Source of the DNA: Halopseudomonas litoralis
Lineage (GTDB): Bacteria; Pseudomonadota; Gammaproteobacteria; Pseudomonadales; Pseudomonadaceae
Direction of reading: 5' to 3'
Assembly (NCBI RefSeq): GCF_900105005.1
Contig: NZ_LT629748.1
Location: 2,790,001 to 2,854,000 of the forward strand
Length of the DNA: 64,000 nt
Shown: piece by piece, positions 1 to 9,143 of the stretch
Position numbering within the stretch: position 1 is the first letter of the stretch
Layout: each line of letters opens with the position of its first letter
Notes under the pieces: model-generated
Databases searched by the model: none
What the model saw: only the letters and a program-made list of their open reading frames with translations
What the model was told of the DNA's origin: nothing
Position numbers and translations under genes: made by a program

Positions 1-2
1 CG

Positions 3-668
3 GCGGCTGCTCGACTGAAACAGGCCCGCGCCGAATTCGACGTGGCCGATAACCAGGCCACCTACAGTGTTCTGCGTGCCCCGCAAAATGGCGTGATCGC
101 CCGCCGCTCGGTGGAGGTTGGCCAAGTGATTGCAGCGGGCCAGACGGTGTTCGTGCTGGCCGCCGACGGTGAGCGCGAAGTATTGATCAGCCTGCCGGAA
201 AGCAGCATCGGCCATATCCTCATTGGCCAGACAGTGGAGGTGGAGCTGTGGTCGCGTCCCGAGGAGCGCTCTGTCGGCACGCTGCGCGAGTTGTCGCCGG
301 CCGCCGATCCCCAGTCCCGAACCTTTGCTGCGCGGGTTAGTTTCGATGCCGAGGAGCAGCGGGTCGAGGTCGGCCAGAGCGCCAGGGTATTTATCCATCA
401 GCCGGATCAGGTAGCGCTGTCGGTGCCGCTGTCCGCGGTCAGTTCAGAGGAACAGCAGACTTTTGTCTGGGTGATCGACCCACCCACCCACAGCGTTGTG
501 CGCACGCCGGTTCGCATGGGTGCCTACGGCCAGGATCAGGTGACCATTCTGGATGGTCTGACGGCCGATGATTGGGTAGTTGCCGCTGGCGTGCATATGC
601 TGGTCGAAGGCCAGACCGTGCAACCGGTGGATCGCCAGAATCGCAGCGTCACGCTCGACGGGGAATAA
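3..668 (+). CDS. RND efflux periplasmic adaptor (membrane fusion protein), 5' end missing
   Basis: The reading frame is open from base 3 and continues from outside the window, so only the C-terminal 221 residues are seen. A GTG at 42 begins the longest open frame inside the window but is not a real start, because the codons before it are coding too. The fragment holds the second half of the lipoyl/barrel-sandwich hybrid (YSVLRAPQNGVIARR, VEVGQVIAAGQTVFVL), then the beta-barrel and membrane-proximal domains typical of HlyD/AcrA-type adaptors. Such proteins link an inner-membrane RND pump to an outer-membrane channel. The stop is 2 bases before the pump gene, so the two form one operon. Substrates cannot be read from sequence. 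Confidence 0.9.
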   Translation, partial: AAARLKQARAEFDVADNQATYSVLRAPQNGVIARRSVEVGQVIAAGQTVFVLAADGEREVLISLPESSIGHILIGQTVEVELWSRPEERSVGTLRELSPAADPQSRTFAARVSFDAEEQRVEVGQSARVFIHQPDQVALSVPLSAVSSEEQQTFVWVIDPPTHSVVRTPVRMGAYGQDQVTILDGLTADDWVVAAGVHMLVEGQTVQPVDRQNRSVTLDGE

Positions 669-670
669 TC

Positions 671-3600
671 ATGTCATTCAATCTCTCCGCCTGGGCGCTG
701 CGCAATCGTCAGATCGTTCTGTATTTCATGCTGGTGTTGTCGGTGGCCGGGGTCCTGTCCTATGGCGAGCTGGGCCAGAGTGAAGATCCGCCGTTCACCT
801 TCAAGGCCATGGTGGTTCGTACCAACTGGCCGGGGGCAACCGCCGAGGAAGTCGCCCGTCAGGTATCCGACCGGATTGAGCAGAAGGCGATGGAAACCGG
901 CGCCTACCAGCAGGTGGTGTCCTACTCCCGTCCTGGAGAATCAACCATCACTTTCGTCGCGCTGGACAGTCTGGATTCCAGGGAGATACCGGAACTCTGG
1001 TATCAGTTACGGAAAAAGATCGGCGATATCCAGCATACCCTTCCGCCGGACATCGTCGGCCCGTTCTTCAATGATGAGTTCGGCACCACCTTCGGCAATA
1101 TCTATGCGCTGACCGGCGACGGCTTCGACTACGCGCTGTTGAAGGATTACGCCGAGCGTCTTCAACTTCAACTGCAGCGCATCACTGACGTCGGCAAGGT
1201 CGAGCTGATCGGCGTCCAGGAAGAGAAGGTCTGGATCGAGCTGTCCAACGTCAAGCTGGCAACGCTGGGCCTGCCGCTGGCCGCTGTACAGCAGGCATTG
1301 CAGGAACAGAATGCCCTGCGCGAGGCAGGCTTTTTCGAGACCGCCGATGAACGGGTGCGTCTGCGTGTGTCCGGGCAGTTCGAGACAGTCGAGCAGATTC
1401 GGCAATTCCCCATCCGCGTCGGCGACCGCACCTTCCGCATCGGCGACATAGCGGATGTGCGGCGGGGCTTCAATGACCCCATGGCACCGCGGATGCGTTT
1501 CATGGAACAGGATGCGCTGGGATTGGCGGTGTCGATGAAGGCCGGCGGCGATATTCTGGCTCTGGGCCAGACCCTGGAAACCGAGTTCGATCGGATGCGC
1601 CAGACATTGCCGGTCGGCCTGCAGTTGCACAAGGTATCCGATCAGCCGGAAGCGGTACGCGAAAGCGTTGGCGAGTTCGTCAAGGTACTGGCCGAGGCGG
1701 TGATCATCGTGCTGTTGGTGAGCTTCTTCTCCCTTGGCCTGCGCACCGGCCTGGTGGTGGCGCTATCGATTCCGCTGGTGCTGGCGATGACCTTCACGGT
1801 GATGAACTACTTCGATATCGGCCTGCACAAGATTTCCCTCGGCGCCCTGGTACTGGCGCTGGGGCTGATGGTGGACGATGCCATCATCGCGGCGGAGATG
1901 ATGGTGATCAAGATGGAGCAGGGTTTCGACCGGATCAAGGCGGCCAGCTTCGCCTGGACCAGCACCGCCTTCCCGATGCTCACCGGCACGCTGATTACCG
2001 CCGCCGGGTTCCTGCCCATTGCCACCGCCGCCTCGGGCGTGGGCGAATACACCCGGGCGATTTTTCAGGTGGTGACCATAGCGCTGCTGGTCTCCTGGAT
2101 CGCCGCCGTCATTTTCGTACCTTATCTGGGTTACAACCTGCTGCCCGACATGGCGAGGCTGCATGCCAAAAAACACGGCGGCAACCCGGACAGCCAGGAC
2201 CCCTACGCCACTCGTTTCTACCAGCGGGTGCGCGGCACCGTGCATTGGTGCGTATCCCATCGCTGGCTGGTGATCGGCGTGACTCTGGGCTTGTTCATCG
2301 GCTCGATACTGCTGTTCCGGCTGGTCCCACAGCAGTTCTTCCCGCCGTCGGCGCGCACCGAACTGATGGTCGACATCACGCTGGCCGAGGGCGCCTCGCT
2401 CAAGGCCACACAGGCCCAGGCCGAGCGTCTGGAAGAACGACTGCGCGACCATCCGGGCATCGACAACTTTGTTGCTTACGTCGGCACCGGCTCGCCACGC
2501 TTCTATCTGCCGCTGGATCAACAGCTGCCGGCGACACGTTTTACCCAGTTCGTCATCAAGGCCAAATCTATCCCCGACCGCGAGCAATTGCGGCACTGGT
2601 TGCTGGAGATGCTGGAGCAGGATTTCCCTGATGTCCGGGCCCGCATTTCACGGCTGGAGAACGGACCACCGGTGGGTTATCCGATTCAGTTTCGCATCTC
2701 TGGCGAACACATCGATGAGGTGCGGCGTATCGCCCGCGAGGTCGCCACCAAGGTGCGTGAAAACCCGGGCGTGACCAACGTTCACCTCAACTGGGAAGAG
2801 CCCAGCAAGGTGGTCTACCTGAATATCGACCAGGAACGCGCCCGCGCGCTGAGCCTGAGCACCAGTGATGTGGCCGGCTTTCTGGCCAGTCAGCTGACCG
2901 GTACGGCCGTCAGCCAATTCCGCGAGGGCGATGAGCTGATCGAAATCGCACTGCGCGGCACCACCCGGGAGCGCGATGCATTGCAGAGCCTGCCGAGTCT
3001 GGCCATTCCCACCGGTAACGGACGCAGCGTGGCACTTGAGCAAGTTGCCACCCTGGAATACGGCTTCGAGGAAGGCGTAATCTGGCGCCGCAACCGACTG
3101 CCGACGGTGACCGTACGCGGAGATGTTCATGGCGCTGACCAGCCGGCCACCCTGGTACAACAGATAATGCCCACGCTCGACCCGATTCGCGCCGAGCTGC
3201 CCAGCGGATATCAGTTCGAAGTGGGCGGCACCGTAGAAGATGCCGGGCGCGGCCAGCAGTCGATCATGGATGGTATACCGCTGTTCGTGCTGGTGGTGAT
3301 GACGCTGCTGATGCTGCAGCTGCGCAGCATCTCACGCTCGATCATGGTGTTTCTCACCGCCCCCTTGGGATTGATCGGCGTGACCGTCTTCCTGTTGGCC
3401 TTTCGCGAGCCCTTCGGCTTTGTCGCCATGCTCGGCACCATCGCGTTGTCCGGCATGATCATGCGCAACTCGGTGATCCTGGTGGACCAGATCGAACAGG
3501 ATATTGCCGCCGGACATGACCGCTGGCATGCCATCATCGATGCCACGGTTCGCCGCTTCCGCCCTATCGTGTTGACCGCATTGGCGGCGATTCTGGCGAT

Positions 3601-3781
3601 GATCCCGTTGTCACGCAGTGTATTCTTCGGGCCGATGGCGGTGGCCATCATGGGCGGACTGGCCATTGCCACGGCGTTGACGTTGCTCTTCCTGCCGGCG
3701 CTGTATGCCGCCTGGTTCCGCGTTCGCGAAACCGAAGCGACAGAACTCCGGGGGGCTCCAGCTCAACAAACGCATCCGTGA
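671..3781 (+). CDS. RND multidrug efflux transporter, inner-membrane pump
   Basis: A 1036-residue proton-driven pump of the HAE1 (AcrB/MexF/TriC-like) class. I chose the ATG at 671, which directly follows the adaptor stop; the frame is open further upstream but there overlaps the adaptor. Seen: an N-terminal membrane helix, large periplasmic loops, the TM4 proton-relay pair D402/D403 in LMVDDAII, and a second membrane block near the C-terminus (LSGMIMRNSVILVDQIE). The QSEDPPFTF motif after the first helix resembles the TriC-like subgroup known from P. aeruginosa. No regulator or outer-membrane channel gene follows; the next gene is unrelated. The class is certain, the substrate is not. Confidence 0.93.
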   Translation: MSFNLSAWALRNRQIVLYFMLVLSVAGVLSYGELGQSEDPPFTFKAMVVRTNWPGATAEEVARQVSDRIEQKAMETGAYQQVVSYSRPGESTITFVALDSLDSREIPELWYQLRKKIGDIQHTLPPDIVGPFFNDEFGTTFGNIYALTGDGFDYALLKDYAERLQLQLQRITDVGKVELIGVQEEKVWIELSNVKLATLGLPLAAVQQALQEQNALREAGFFETADERVRLRVSGQFETVEQIRQFPIRVGDRTFRIGDIADVRRGFNDPMAPRMRFMEQDALGLAVSMKAGGDILALGQTLETEFDRMRQTLPVGLQLHKVSDQPEAVRESVGEFVKVLAEAVIIVLLVSFFSLGLRTGLVVALSIPLVLAMTFTVMNYFDIGLHKISLGALVLALGLMVDDAIIAAEMMVIKMEQGFDRIKAASFAWTSTAFPMLTGTLITAAGFLPIATAASGVGEYTRAIFQVVTIALLVSWIAAVIFVPYLGYNLLPDMARLHAKKHGGNPDSQDPYATRFYQRVRGTVHWCVSHRWLVIGVTLGLFIGSILLFRLVPQQFFPPSARTELMVDITLAEGASLKATQAQAERLEERLRDHPGIDNFVAYVGTGSPRFYLPLDQQLPATRFTQFVIKAKSIPDREQLRHWLLEMLEQDFPDVRARISRLENGPPVGYPIQFRISGEHIDEVRRIAREVATKVRENPGVTNVHLNWEEPSKVVYLNIDQERARALSLSTSDVAGFLASQLTGTAVSQFREGDELIEIALRGTTRERDALQSLPSLAIPTGNGRSVALEQVATLEYGFEEGVIWRRNRLPTVTVRGDVHGADQPATLVQQIMPTLDPIRAELPSGYQFEVGGTVEDAGRGQQSIMDGIPLFVLVVMTLLMLQLRSISRSIMVFLTAPLGLIGVTVFLLAFREPFGFVAMLGTIALSGMIMRNSVILVDQIEQDIAAGHDRWHAIIDATVRRFRPIVLTALAAILAMIPLSRSVFFGPMAVAIMGGLAIATALTLLFLPALYAAWFRVRETEATELRGAPAQQTHP

Positions 3782-3918
3782 GATAAAGGTTATAGGTTGG
3801 TCCGGCAATAGGAACCATACTTGTTTGCATTGCGCCATCTCCCGAGCATTGCTGGCACCAACCTTACCGATCACCGGCCCGCTGCGGTCTCGCCGGTGAA
3901 CCTGGCAGGAGCGCCGAT

Positions 3919-4689
3919 TTGACTGCAACGTTCAAGGAAATCGATACACAAACCCGCAATCAACTGGTTGCGGATATCAGGAAACAAGGCTTCGCCTGCA
4001 TTCACGATTATCTCGACACGAAACAGCTCAATCGCCTGCGTGCAGAATTGTCAGCACAGGCGGTCCAGCACCAGGGTAACTATTTTGCCTACCACGGCGG
4101 CCCTACCGTCGAACGCAGCCTGCTCGGCCTGATGGCTGAGTCAGATCAATTTCGCTCATTGCTCGACTCGGTGCATCGTCTGAGCTGCGCCAAACCGGCC
4201 CATGACACCGTGATCAGGCAGGTATTGCGTTGCGTGCAGGGTTATACCGGCAGGCGCGAATCGAACGCCTTCCACTACGATGCTTCCCTGGTCACCGCGC
4301 TGGTGCCCATCGAAATCCCCGAGGACACCGAACAATGCGGGCATCTGTTGATGTTTCCCAATTTGAGGCCGGTACGCTCCAGCGCGATATTCAATGTAGT
4401 GGAGAAAACCCTGCTGCAGAATCGTCTGAGCCGCAGGCTGCTGGTGACCGCCATAACGCGCGGCTGGGTCCAACCATTGCGATTGATATTACAACCGGGC
4501 AATCTCTACCTGTTCTGGGGCTATCGGTCGTTGCATGCCAATGAGCCTTGCAGCCCCACACACAGGCGTGCAACCGCGTTGTTTCATTATGGCGCCCCCC
4601 ACGCCGGCAGCCTGCTGACCCGGCTGACCCTGAAAGTGACCGAGCAGCGGGCCCGCCGCCGAAGCCGCCCGCCGCTGGAAAACCTCTGA
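3919..4689 (+). CDS. Fe(II)/2-oxoglutarate oxygenase-like protein
   Basis: A 256-residue protein that starts at TTG 3919, supported by AGGAG at 3907-3911, seven bases upstream; no ATG fits as well. It looks like the double-stranded beta-helix oxygenases (phytanoyl-CoA dioxygenase or prolyl-hydroxylase-like). A candidate iron site is H119-x-D121 in FHYDASLV and H206 in RSLHAN, with R216/R217 in HRRAT placed to bind 2-oxoglutarate. The segment NLYLFWGYRSLHAN before the distal His fits the family. There is no signal peptide. The neighbours (efflux pump upstream, convergent small gene downstream) give no clue to the substrate, so function is inferred from motif layout only. Confidence 0.6.
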   Translation: MTATFKEIDTQTRNQLVADIRKQGFACIHDYLDTKQLNRLRAELSAQAVQHQGNYFAYHGGPTVERSLLGLMAESDQFRSLLDSVHRLSCAKPAHDTVIRQVLRCVQGYTGRRESNAFHYDASLVTALVPIEIPEDTEQCGHLLMFPNLRPVRSSAIFNVVEKTLLQNRLSRRLLVTAITRGWVQPLRLILQPGNLYLFWGYRSLHANEPCSPTHRRATALFHYGAPHAGSLLTRLTLKVTEQRARRRSRPPLENL

Positions 4690-4703
4690 AAAATGATTAC
4701 CTC

Positions 4704-5075
4704 CTAGCGAGAAGCTTCGGAGGTATTGGCTGCATGCAGCTGACTGCCGCGACGTTCCACCTGCTGGCCGATGGCAAACTCGGTTGTGGGCGAGCGCACC
4801 ACCGCATTCTCACCGTCCGTTCCACGCACTTCATAGGCCCGCTCTTCCAGGCCGCCGGCGCTCTGCAGGCCCTTGCCGACGAGCAAGCCGATGCCCGCGC
4901 CGACCAACGCGCCCAACGGCCCACCCGCCGCGCCGCCGAGCATGACGCCGGTGCCCACTCCCAGGGCGCCGCCGGCGGTGGTATCCGTTGTCTCGGCAAC
5001 GATCTCGTCGGCCCGTGCGGCATTTCCTGCCGCGGTCAGCACCAGGGTCAAGCTGAAAGCGATCATGGATTTCAT
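4704..5075 (-). CDS. Glycine-zipper secreted/membrane protein
   Basis: A 123-residue protein with a clear Sec signal peptide (MKSMIAFSLTLVLTAAGNAARA) followed by a glycine-zipper segment at about residues 35-70 with repeated GxxxG/GxxG spacing (GVMLGGAAGGPLGALVGAG). The rest is polar and unrecognised. Glycine-zipper proteins of this kind usually sit in or span the envelope. GGAG lies just upstream of the ATG at 5075. It converges with the oxygenase-like gene, 14 bases apart, and diverges from norR. Specific function unknown. Confidence 0.75.
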   Translation of the reverse strand: MKSMIAFSLTLVLTAAGNAARADEIVAETTDTTAGGALGVGTGVMLGGAAGGPLGALVGAGIGLLVGKGLQSAGGLEERAYEVRGTDGENAVVRSPTTEFAIGQQVERRGSQLHAANTSEASR

Positions 5076-5143
5076 GGTGTTATCTCCTCATGTGATTGTC
5101 GGTATTCCCTGCTTCCCTATCACAAAGCGTGCCAGCGTCTGAA

Positions 5144-5157
5144 TTGACCAATATCAA
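5144..5157 (+). promoter_or_regulatory. FNR/Dnr-type box upstream of norR
   Basis: TTGACCAATATCAA matches the FNR/Anr/Dnr consensus TTGAT-N4-ATCAA with one mismatch. Its centre (5150.5) lies 41.5 bases before the start point expected from a -10-like CATATT at 5180-5185, the class II activator position. This suggests norR is expressed under low oxygen or NO. Site and spacing are seen; the regulator is inferred. Confidence 0.65.
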
Positions 5158-5237
5158 GGACTTGCTCCGCCGTCGTGGTCATATTCACAACTCTGTTTCT
5201 GGTAATGAAAACCCAGCTGTTGTCAAAAAGACGATCA

Positions 5238-6824
5238 ATGACTGCTACTGCCATGCTTGCCACATTGCTGCCTCTGCTCGACGATCTCAGTCGCGATCTG
5301 CCGCAGACAGAACATTACCGGCGCCTGTTGTTGGCGCTGCGCGGATGCCTGCCCTGCGACGCCCTCGCTTTGCTGCGACTGGAGGGTGAGCAATTGGTAC
5401 CGGTCGCGGTGCTGGGTCTCAGCCCGGATACACTGGGCCGCCGCTTCAAGGTGGCAGAACATCCACGGCTGGCGGCGCTGCTGGCCAGTTCCGGCGCCAC
5501 CCGCTTCGCCGCGAACTGCGGTCTGCCCGACCCCTATGACGGCCTGGTCGAAAGCACGCCGGGTCGCCTGCAGGTACATGACTGTCTGGGCTGTGCCCTG
5601 TACATCGACAATCGCCCCTGGGGCCTGCTTACCCTGGACTCGCTGGACCCGGCCCGCTTCGGCCACATCGACCTGCCCAGTCTGGAAGCCTTCACGCGCC
5701 TGGCTGCGGCCACGGTCAAAGCCTGCGAGCGCATGAGCAGCCTGACGCGCCAGGCCGAAGATGAGCGTCGCCTGGCGGAAACCTGGCGCCAGGCGGCCCA
5801 CTGCGTTCCATCCCAGGAGCTGATCGGCAACAGCGAAGCCCATCAACACCTGGTTAAGGAAATCGAACTGGTCGCCGGAAGCCACCTAGCGGTACTGATC
5901 AGCGGTGAGACTGGTGTCGGCAAGGAACTCGTTGCCCAGGCAATCCATCGGCAGTCGGCGCGTTGGAACAACCCCTTGATCAGCCTCAACTGTGCGGCAT
6001 TGCCGGAAGCGCTGGTGGAAAGTGAACTGTTCGGCCATGTGCGCGGCGCCTTTTCCGGTGCTACAGGCGCCCGCGGCGGTAAATTCGAGCTGGCCGACGG
6101 CGGCACCCTGTTTCTTGATGAGATCGGCGAACTGCCGCTCAGCGTGCAGGCCAAGCTGTTGCGCGTGTTGCAGAACGGACAACTGCAGCGTCTGGGCTCG
6201 GATCGGGAACAGCGTGTGGATGTGCGGATCATCGCCGCCACCAACCGTGACCTGGCCGAGGAAGTACGCGCCGGCCGTTTCCGCGCCGATCTCTACCACC
6301 GCCTCAGCGCCTACCCTCTGCGCGTGCCTGCCCTGCGCGAACGCGGGCGCGATGTACTCCTGCTCGCCGGCTACTTTCTCGAACAGGGCCGCGCCCGCTT
6401 GCAGCTGCACAGTCTGGGCCTGACCCCGGACGCCCGCGAGGTGCTGCTGGCTTATGACTGGCCAGGCAACGTTCGCGAGCTCGAGCACCTGATCGGCCGC
6501 GCCATGCTCAGAACCCGCACCCGCGGAACACCCACAATGCCGTTGCAGTTGTCCGCAGCGGATCTGGGTCTGACCACCGTGTTATCGCCGATAGGCATCG
6601 CTGCGCAGATTCCGGAGCGGGACCACTCGCATGATGGGCTGCGGGAGGCGGTGGACGCCTATCAACGCCAACTCATCGAGACCCTGTTGCAGCGCAATAA
6701 CGGCAACCTGTCTGCCACCGCACGGACATTGCAGATAGACCGCGGAAACCTGCACCGACTGACGCGCCGGCTAGGACTCGCGGTCCAGAGCAAACCCAAC
6801 TACCTTCCTGACATACCCGGATGA
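5238..6824 (+). CDS. norR: NO-responsive sigma-54 activator NorR
   Basis: A 528-residue enhancer-binding protein. I chose the ATG at 5238, which aligns with the N-terminus of known NorR; the frame is open back to 5175. Domains: GAF (about 20-165), AAA+ ATPase (about 190-420) and a C-terminal Fis-type HTH. The residues that hold the non-haem iron nitrosyl centre in E. coli NorR are conserved: D98, D101 (LPDPYD), H114, C116 (VHDC) and D134. Walker A is GETGVGKE. The sigma-54 contact loop reads GAFSGA instead of the usual GAFTGA. No norVW, norCB or hmp/fhp gene lies nearby; the next genes are nos. The target is therefore probably a distant NO-detoxifying gene. Confidence 0.93.
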   Translation: MTATAMLATLLPLLDDLSRDLPQTEHYRRLLLALRGCLPCDALALLRLEGEQLVPVAVLGLSPDTLGRRFKVAEHPRLAALLASSGATRFAANCGLPDPYDGLVESTPGRLQVHDCLGCALYIDNRPWGLLTLDSLDPARFGHIDLPSLEAFTRLAAATVKACERMSSLTRQAEDERRLAETWRQAAHCVPSQELIGNSEAHQHLVKEIELVAGSHLAVLISGETGVGKELVAQAIHRQSARWNNPLISLNCAALPEALVESELFGHVRGAFSGATGARGGKFELADGGTLFLDEIGELPLSVQAKLLRVLQNGQLQRLGSDREQRVDVRIIAATNRDLAEEVRAGRFRADLYHRLSAYPLRVPALRERGRDVLLLAGYFLEQGRARLQLHSLGLTPDAREVLLAYDWPGNVRELEHLIGRAMLRTRTRGTPTMPLQLSAADLGLTTVLSPIGIAAQIPERDHSHDGLREAVDAYQRQLIETLLQRNNGNLSATARTLQIDRGNLHRLTRRLGLAVQSKPNYLPDIPG

Positions 6825-6862
6825 TCGCTGGCCCCCTTAAAACGCGGGTATTTGACAAGTGA

Positions 6863-6876
6863 TTGATCTTGATCAA
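6863..6876 (+). promoter_or_regulatory. Perfect FNR/Dnr box of the nosR promoter
   Basis: TTGATCTTGATCAA is a perfect TTGAT-N4-ATCAA palindrome. A good -10 (TAGAAT, 6899-6904) places the predicted start at about 6911, exactly 41.5 bases from the box centre, so this reads as a class II FNR/Dnr-activated promoter for the nos genes. A start at 6911 also helps choose the nosR start codon. Confidence 0.85.
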
Positions 6877-6934
6877 GTCTTCTCGGACTGGGGATTACTA
6901 GAATGAAAATACTCTTGATATGGAATACGTTGCT

Positions 6935-9103
6935 ATGAAGCTGTCGATGGTTGCTTCGGTCATAAGCAAGTTGATGCTGGCCGTTGTGCTGTTGTTCTCC
7001 ACCCTGTCACTCACACCGGCGTTCGCCGCAGATCAATCACTCTTCCAACAGCGCATCGAACAGTTTTCCCCCAGTGCGACGGTGATCTCAGAACCGGAAG
7101 GCGAATACGGAGTTCGCACGCTCACCGATGGCGTCGGCACGATTCACGGTTACGCCTTCGAAAGCATCAATGTATTCAATATCCCCGCCTACTCCGGTAA
7201 ACCGATCAATATGGGCGTGCTGCTGGATAGCGCAGGTGTGATTCAGGACGCCTATGTACTGGAGCATCACGAACCTATTCTGCTGATCGGTATTCCCGAG
7301 CAGAAGCTGCATGATTTTACCGCCCGCTACGCCGGGGTGAAGGCCGACCAACGCGTTGTAGTCGGCCGCTCGAAGGATCCAAACGCCATCACCGTGGATG
7401 CCGTCTCCGGCGCTACGGTAACGGTCATGGTCGTCAACGAAATTGTCATGCGTGCAGCCCACGAGGTGGCCGCTTCATTGGGTCTGGTCAAGGGTAACAT
7501 CGCTACTCGCGGCAAACCGGCAACGGCCCTTGAAGATGCCTATCAGCCCGCCAGCTGGGCCCAGCTCACCGGTGATGGGTCGATTCGCCGGCTGCAGCTG
7601 ACCAATGCCGATATCGATCGTGCATTCCAGGGCACCGAAGCAGAAGGCGTCGACCAGGCGCCAGCCGAGCGCAGCGGCGAAACCTTCATTGACCTGTACA
7701 CCACCTGGCTCAACGCGCCCACCATCGGCCGCAACCTGCTGGGCGACAATCAGTACCGCTTCCTGATGGAAGACCTTGAGCCAGGTGAGCATGCGATTGC
7801 CGTGCTGGGCCGTGGTGAATACTCATTCAAGGGCTCGGGCTATGTGCGTGGCGGCATTTTCGACCGGGTGCAGGTACGCCAGTTCGGCAACATCATCAGC
7901 TTCCGCGACTTGGACCACATCCGCCTGAATGATGTATTTGCCGAGGGCATACCGGAGTTCCGGGAAATGGCCATCTTCATCGTTCGTGAGGAAAATCTGT
8001 TCGACCCCGGTACCCCGTGGACGCTGGAGCTGCTGGTGCGCCGCCAGACCGGCCCGGTGGACAGTATCTTCGTGAGCTTCGAGCTGCCCTATGAGACGCC
8101 CGAGCAGTATATCGAGCGTCCGGTGCCCACGCCCGAGGAGCTGCGCGCCATCGAGGAGGCCAACCGTCCGGTGTGGGTCAACATCTGGTACCAGAAGAGT
8201 TTCCAGGTCGGTGTGATCCTCACTGCGCTGCTGCTGTTGACCATCATCCTGTTCTTCCAGGACAACTTCGCCCGGCATCCGAACTTCCTGCGCTGGTTGC
8301 GTCATGGCTATTTGACCTTCACCGTCGTGTTCATCGGTTGGTATGCGCTGGGGCAACTCTCAATCGTCAACGTACTGACCTTCGTGCATGCATTGGTGAC
8401 CGATTTCCGCTGGGAACTGTTCCTCAGCGATCCGATCATCTTCATCATCTGGACCTTCACCGCCGCCAGTATCCTGCTGTGGGGCCGCGGCGTGTTCTGC
8501 GGCTGGCTCTGCCCCTTCGGCGCACTGCAGGAGTTGATTAACGAAATCGCCCGCAAGCTGAAGATCCCCCAGTATGAACTGCCGTTCGCGGTGCACGAAC
8601 GCCTGTGGGCGATCAAGTACATCGTCCTGCTGGTGCTGTTCGGCATCTCGCTGGAGTCGATGATGTTGGCCGAGAAAGCCGCTGAGATTGAGCCGTTCAA
8701 GACCGCCATCACGCTGAAATTCGATCGGCAGTGGTGGTTCGTGCTGTATGCGGTGATTCTGCTGGTGGTCAACATCTTCACCCGCAAGGTGTTTTGCCGC
8801 TACATATGCCCGCTGGGCGCAGCGCTGTCGGTAACCAGCCGGGTACGCCTGTTCGACTGGCTGAAACGGCGCAAGGAATGCGGCAATCCCTGTCAGCTGT
8901 GCGCCAAGGAGTGCGAGATTCAGGCTATTCATCCGGATGGACATATCAACCACAACGAATGCCATTACTGCCTGGATTGCCAGATGACCTATCACAACGA
9001 GAACAAGTGTCCTCCGCTGATACTGAAGAACAAGCGCAAGTCGCGCAGCAAGAAAACGCCGGATGATCAACTGATCCCGGTAGTACAAGTAGTGGAACCC
9101 TGA
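6935..9103 (+). CDS. nosR: NosR, flavin/iron-sulfur membrane protein for N2O reduction
   Basis: A 722-residue polytopic protein needed for expression and electron supply of nitrous oxide reductase. Order of parts: signal peptide, periplasmic FMN-binding domain with the covalent flavin motif SGAT ([11 protein letters not shown]), about six membrane helices, two CxxxCP motifs (FCGWLCPFG and FCRYICPLG), then two ferredoxin-like cysteine clusters ([12 protein letters not shown] and CHYCLDC). I chose ATG 6935 (MKLSMV) because GGAA lies 9 bases upstream. An ATG at 6920 is in frame but would leave a 9-base leader with no ribosome site if transcription starts near 6911. First gene of the nos operon, driven by the Dnr-type promoter. 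Confidence 0.96.
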   Translation: MKLSMVASVISKLMLAVVLLFSTLSLTPAFAADQSLFQQRIEQFSPSATVISEPEGEYGVRTLTDGVGTIHGYAFESINVFNIPAYSGKPINMGVLLDSAGVIQDAYVLEHHEPILLIGIPEQKLHDFTARYAGVKADQRVVVGRSKDPNAITVDAVSGATVTVMVVNEIVMRAAHEVAASLGLVKGNIATRGKPATALEDAYQPASWAQLTGDGSIRRLQLTNADIDRAFQGTEAEGVDQAPAERSGETFIDLYTTWLNAPTIGRNLLGDNQYRFLMEDLEPGEHAIAVLGRGEYSFKGSGYVRGGIFDRVQVRQFGNIISFRDLDHIRLNDVFAEGIPEFREMAIFIVREENLFDPGTPWTLELLVRRQTGPVDSIFVSFELPYETPEQYIERPVPTPEELRAIEEANRPVWVNIWYQKSFQVGVILTALLLLTIILFFQDNFARHPNFLRWLRHGYLTFTVVFIGWYALGQLSIVNVLTFVHALVTDFRWELFLSDPIIFIIWTFTAASILLWGRGVFCGWLCPFGALQELINEIARKLKIPQYELPFAVHERLWAIKYIVLLVLFGISLESMMLAEKAAEIEPFKTAITLKFDRQWWFVLYAVILLVVNIFTRKVFCRYICPLGAALSVTSRVRLFDWLKRRKECGNPCQLCAKECEIQAIHPDGHINHNECHYCLDCQMTYHNENKCPPLILKNKRKSRSKKTPDDQLIPVVQVVEP

Positions 9104-9143
9104 CCCGAACGGTCAACGTAGATTGCCCAATAAGGAGCTGAAC

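Noticed and set aside
6921..6934. Sigma-54 promoter before nosR (TGG...TTGCT)
   Set aside because: The GG-GC spacing is two bases too short, and a good sigma-70 type -10 with a Dnr box is present.
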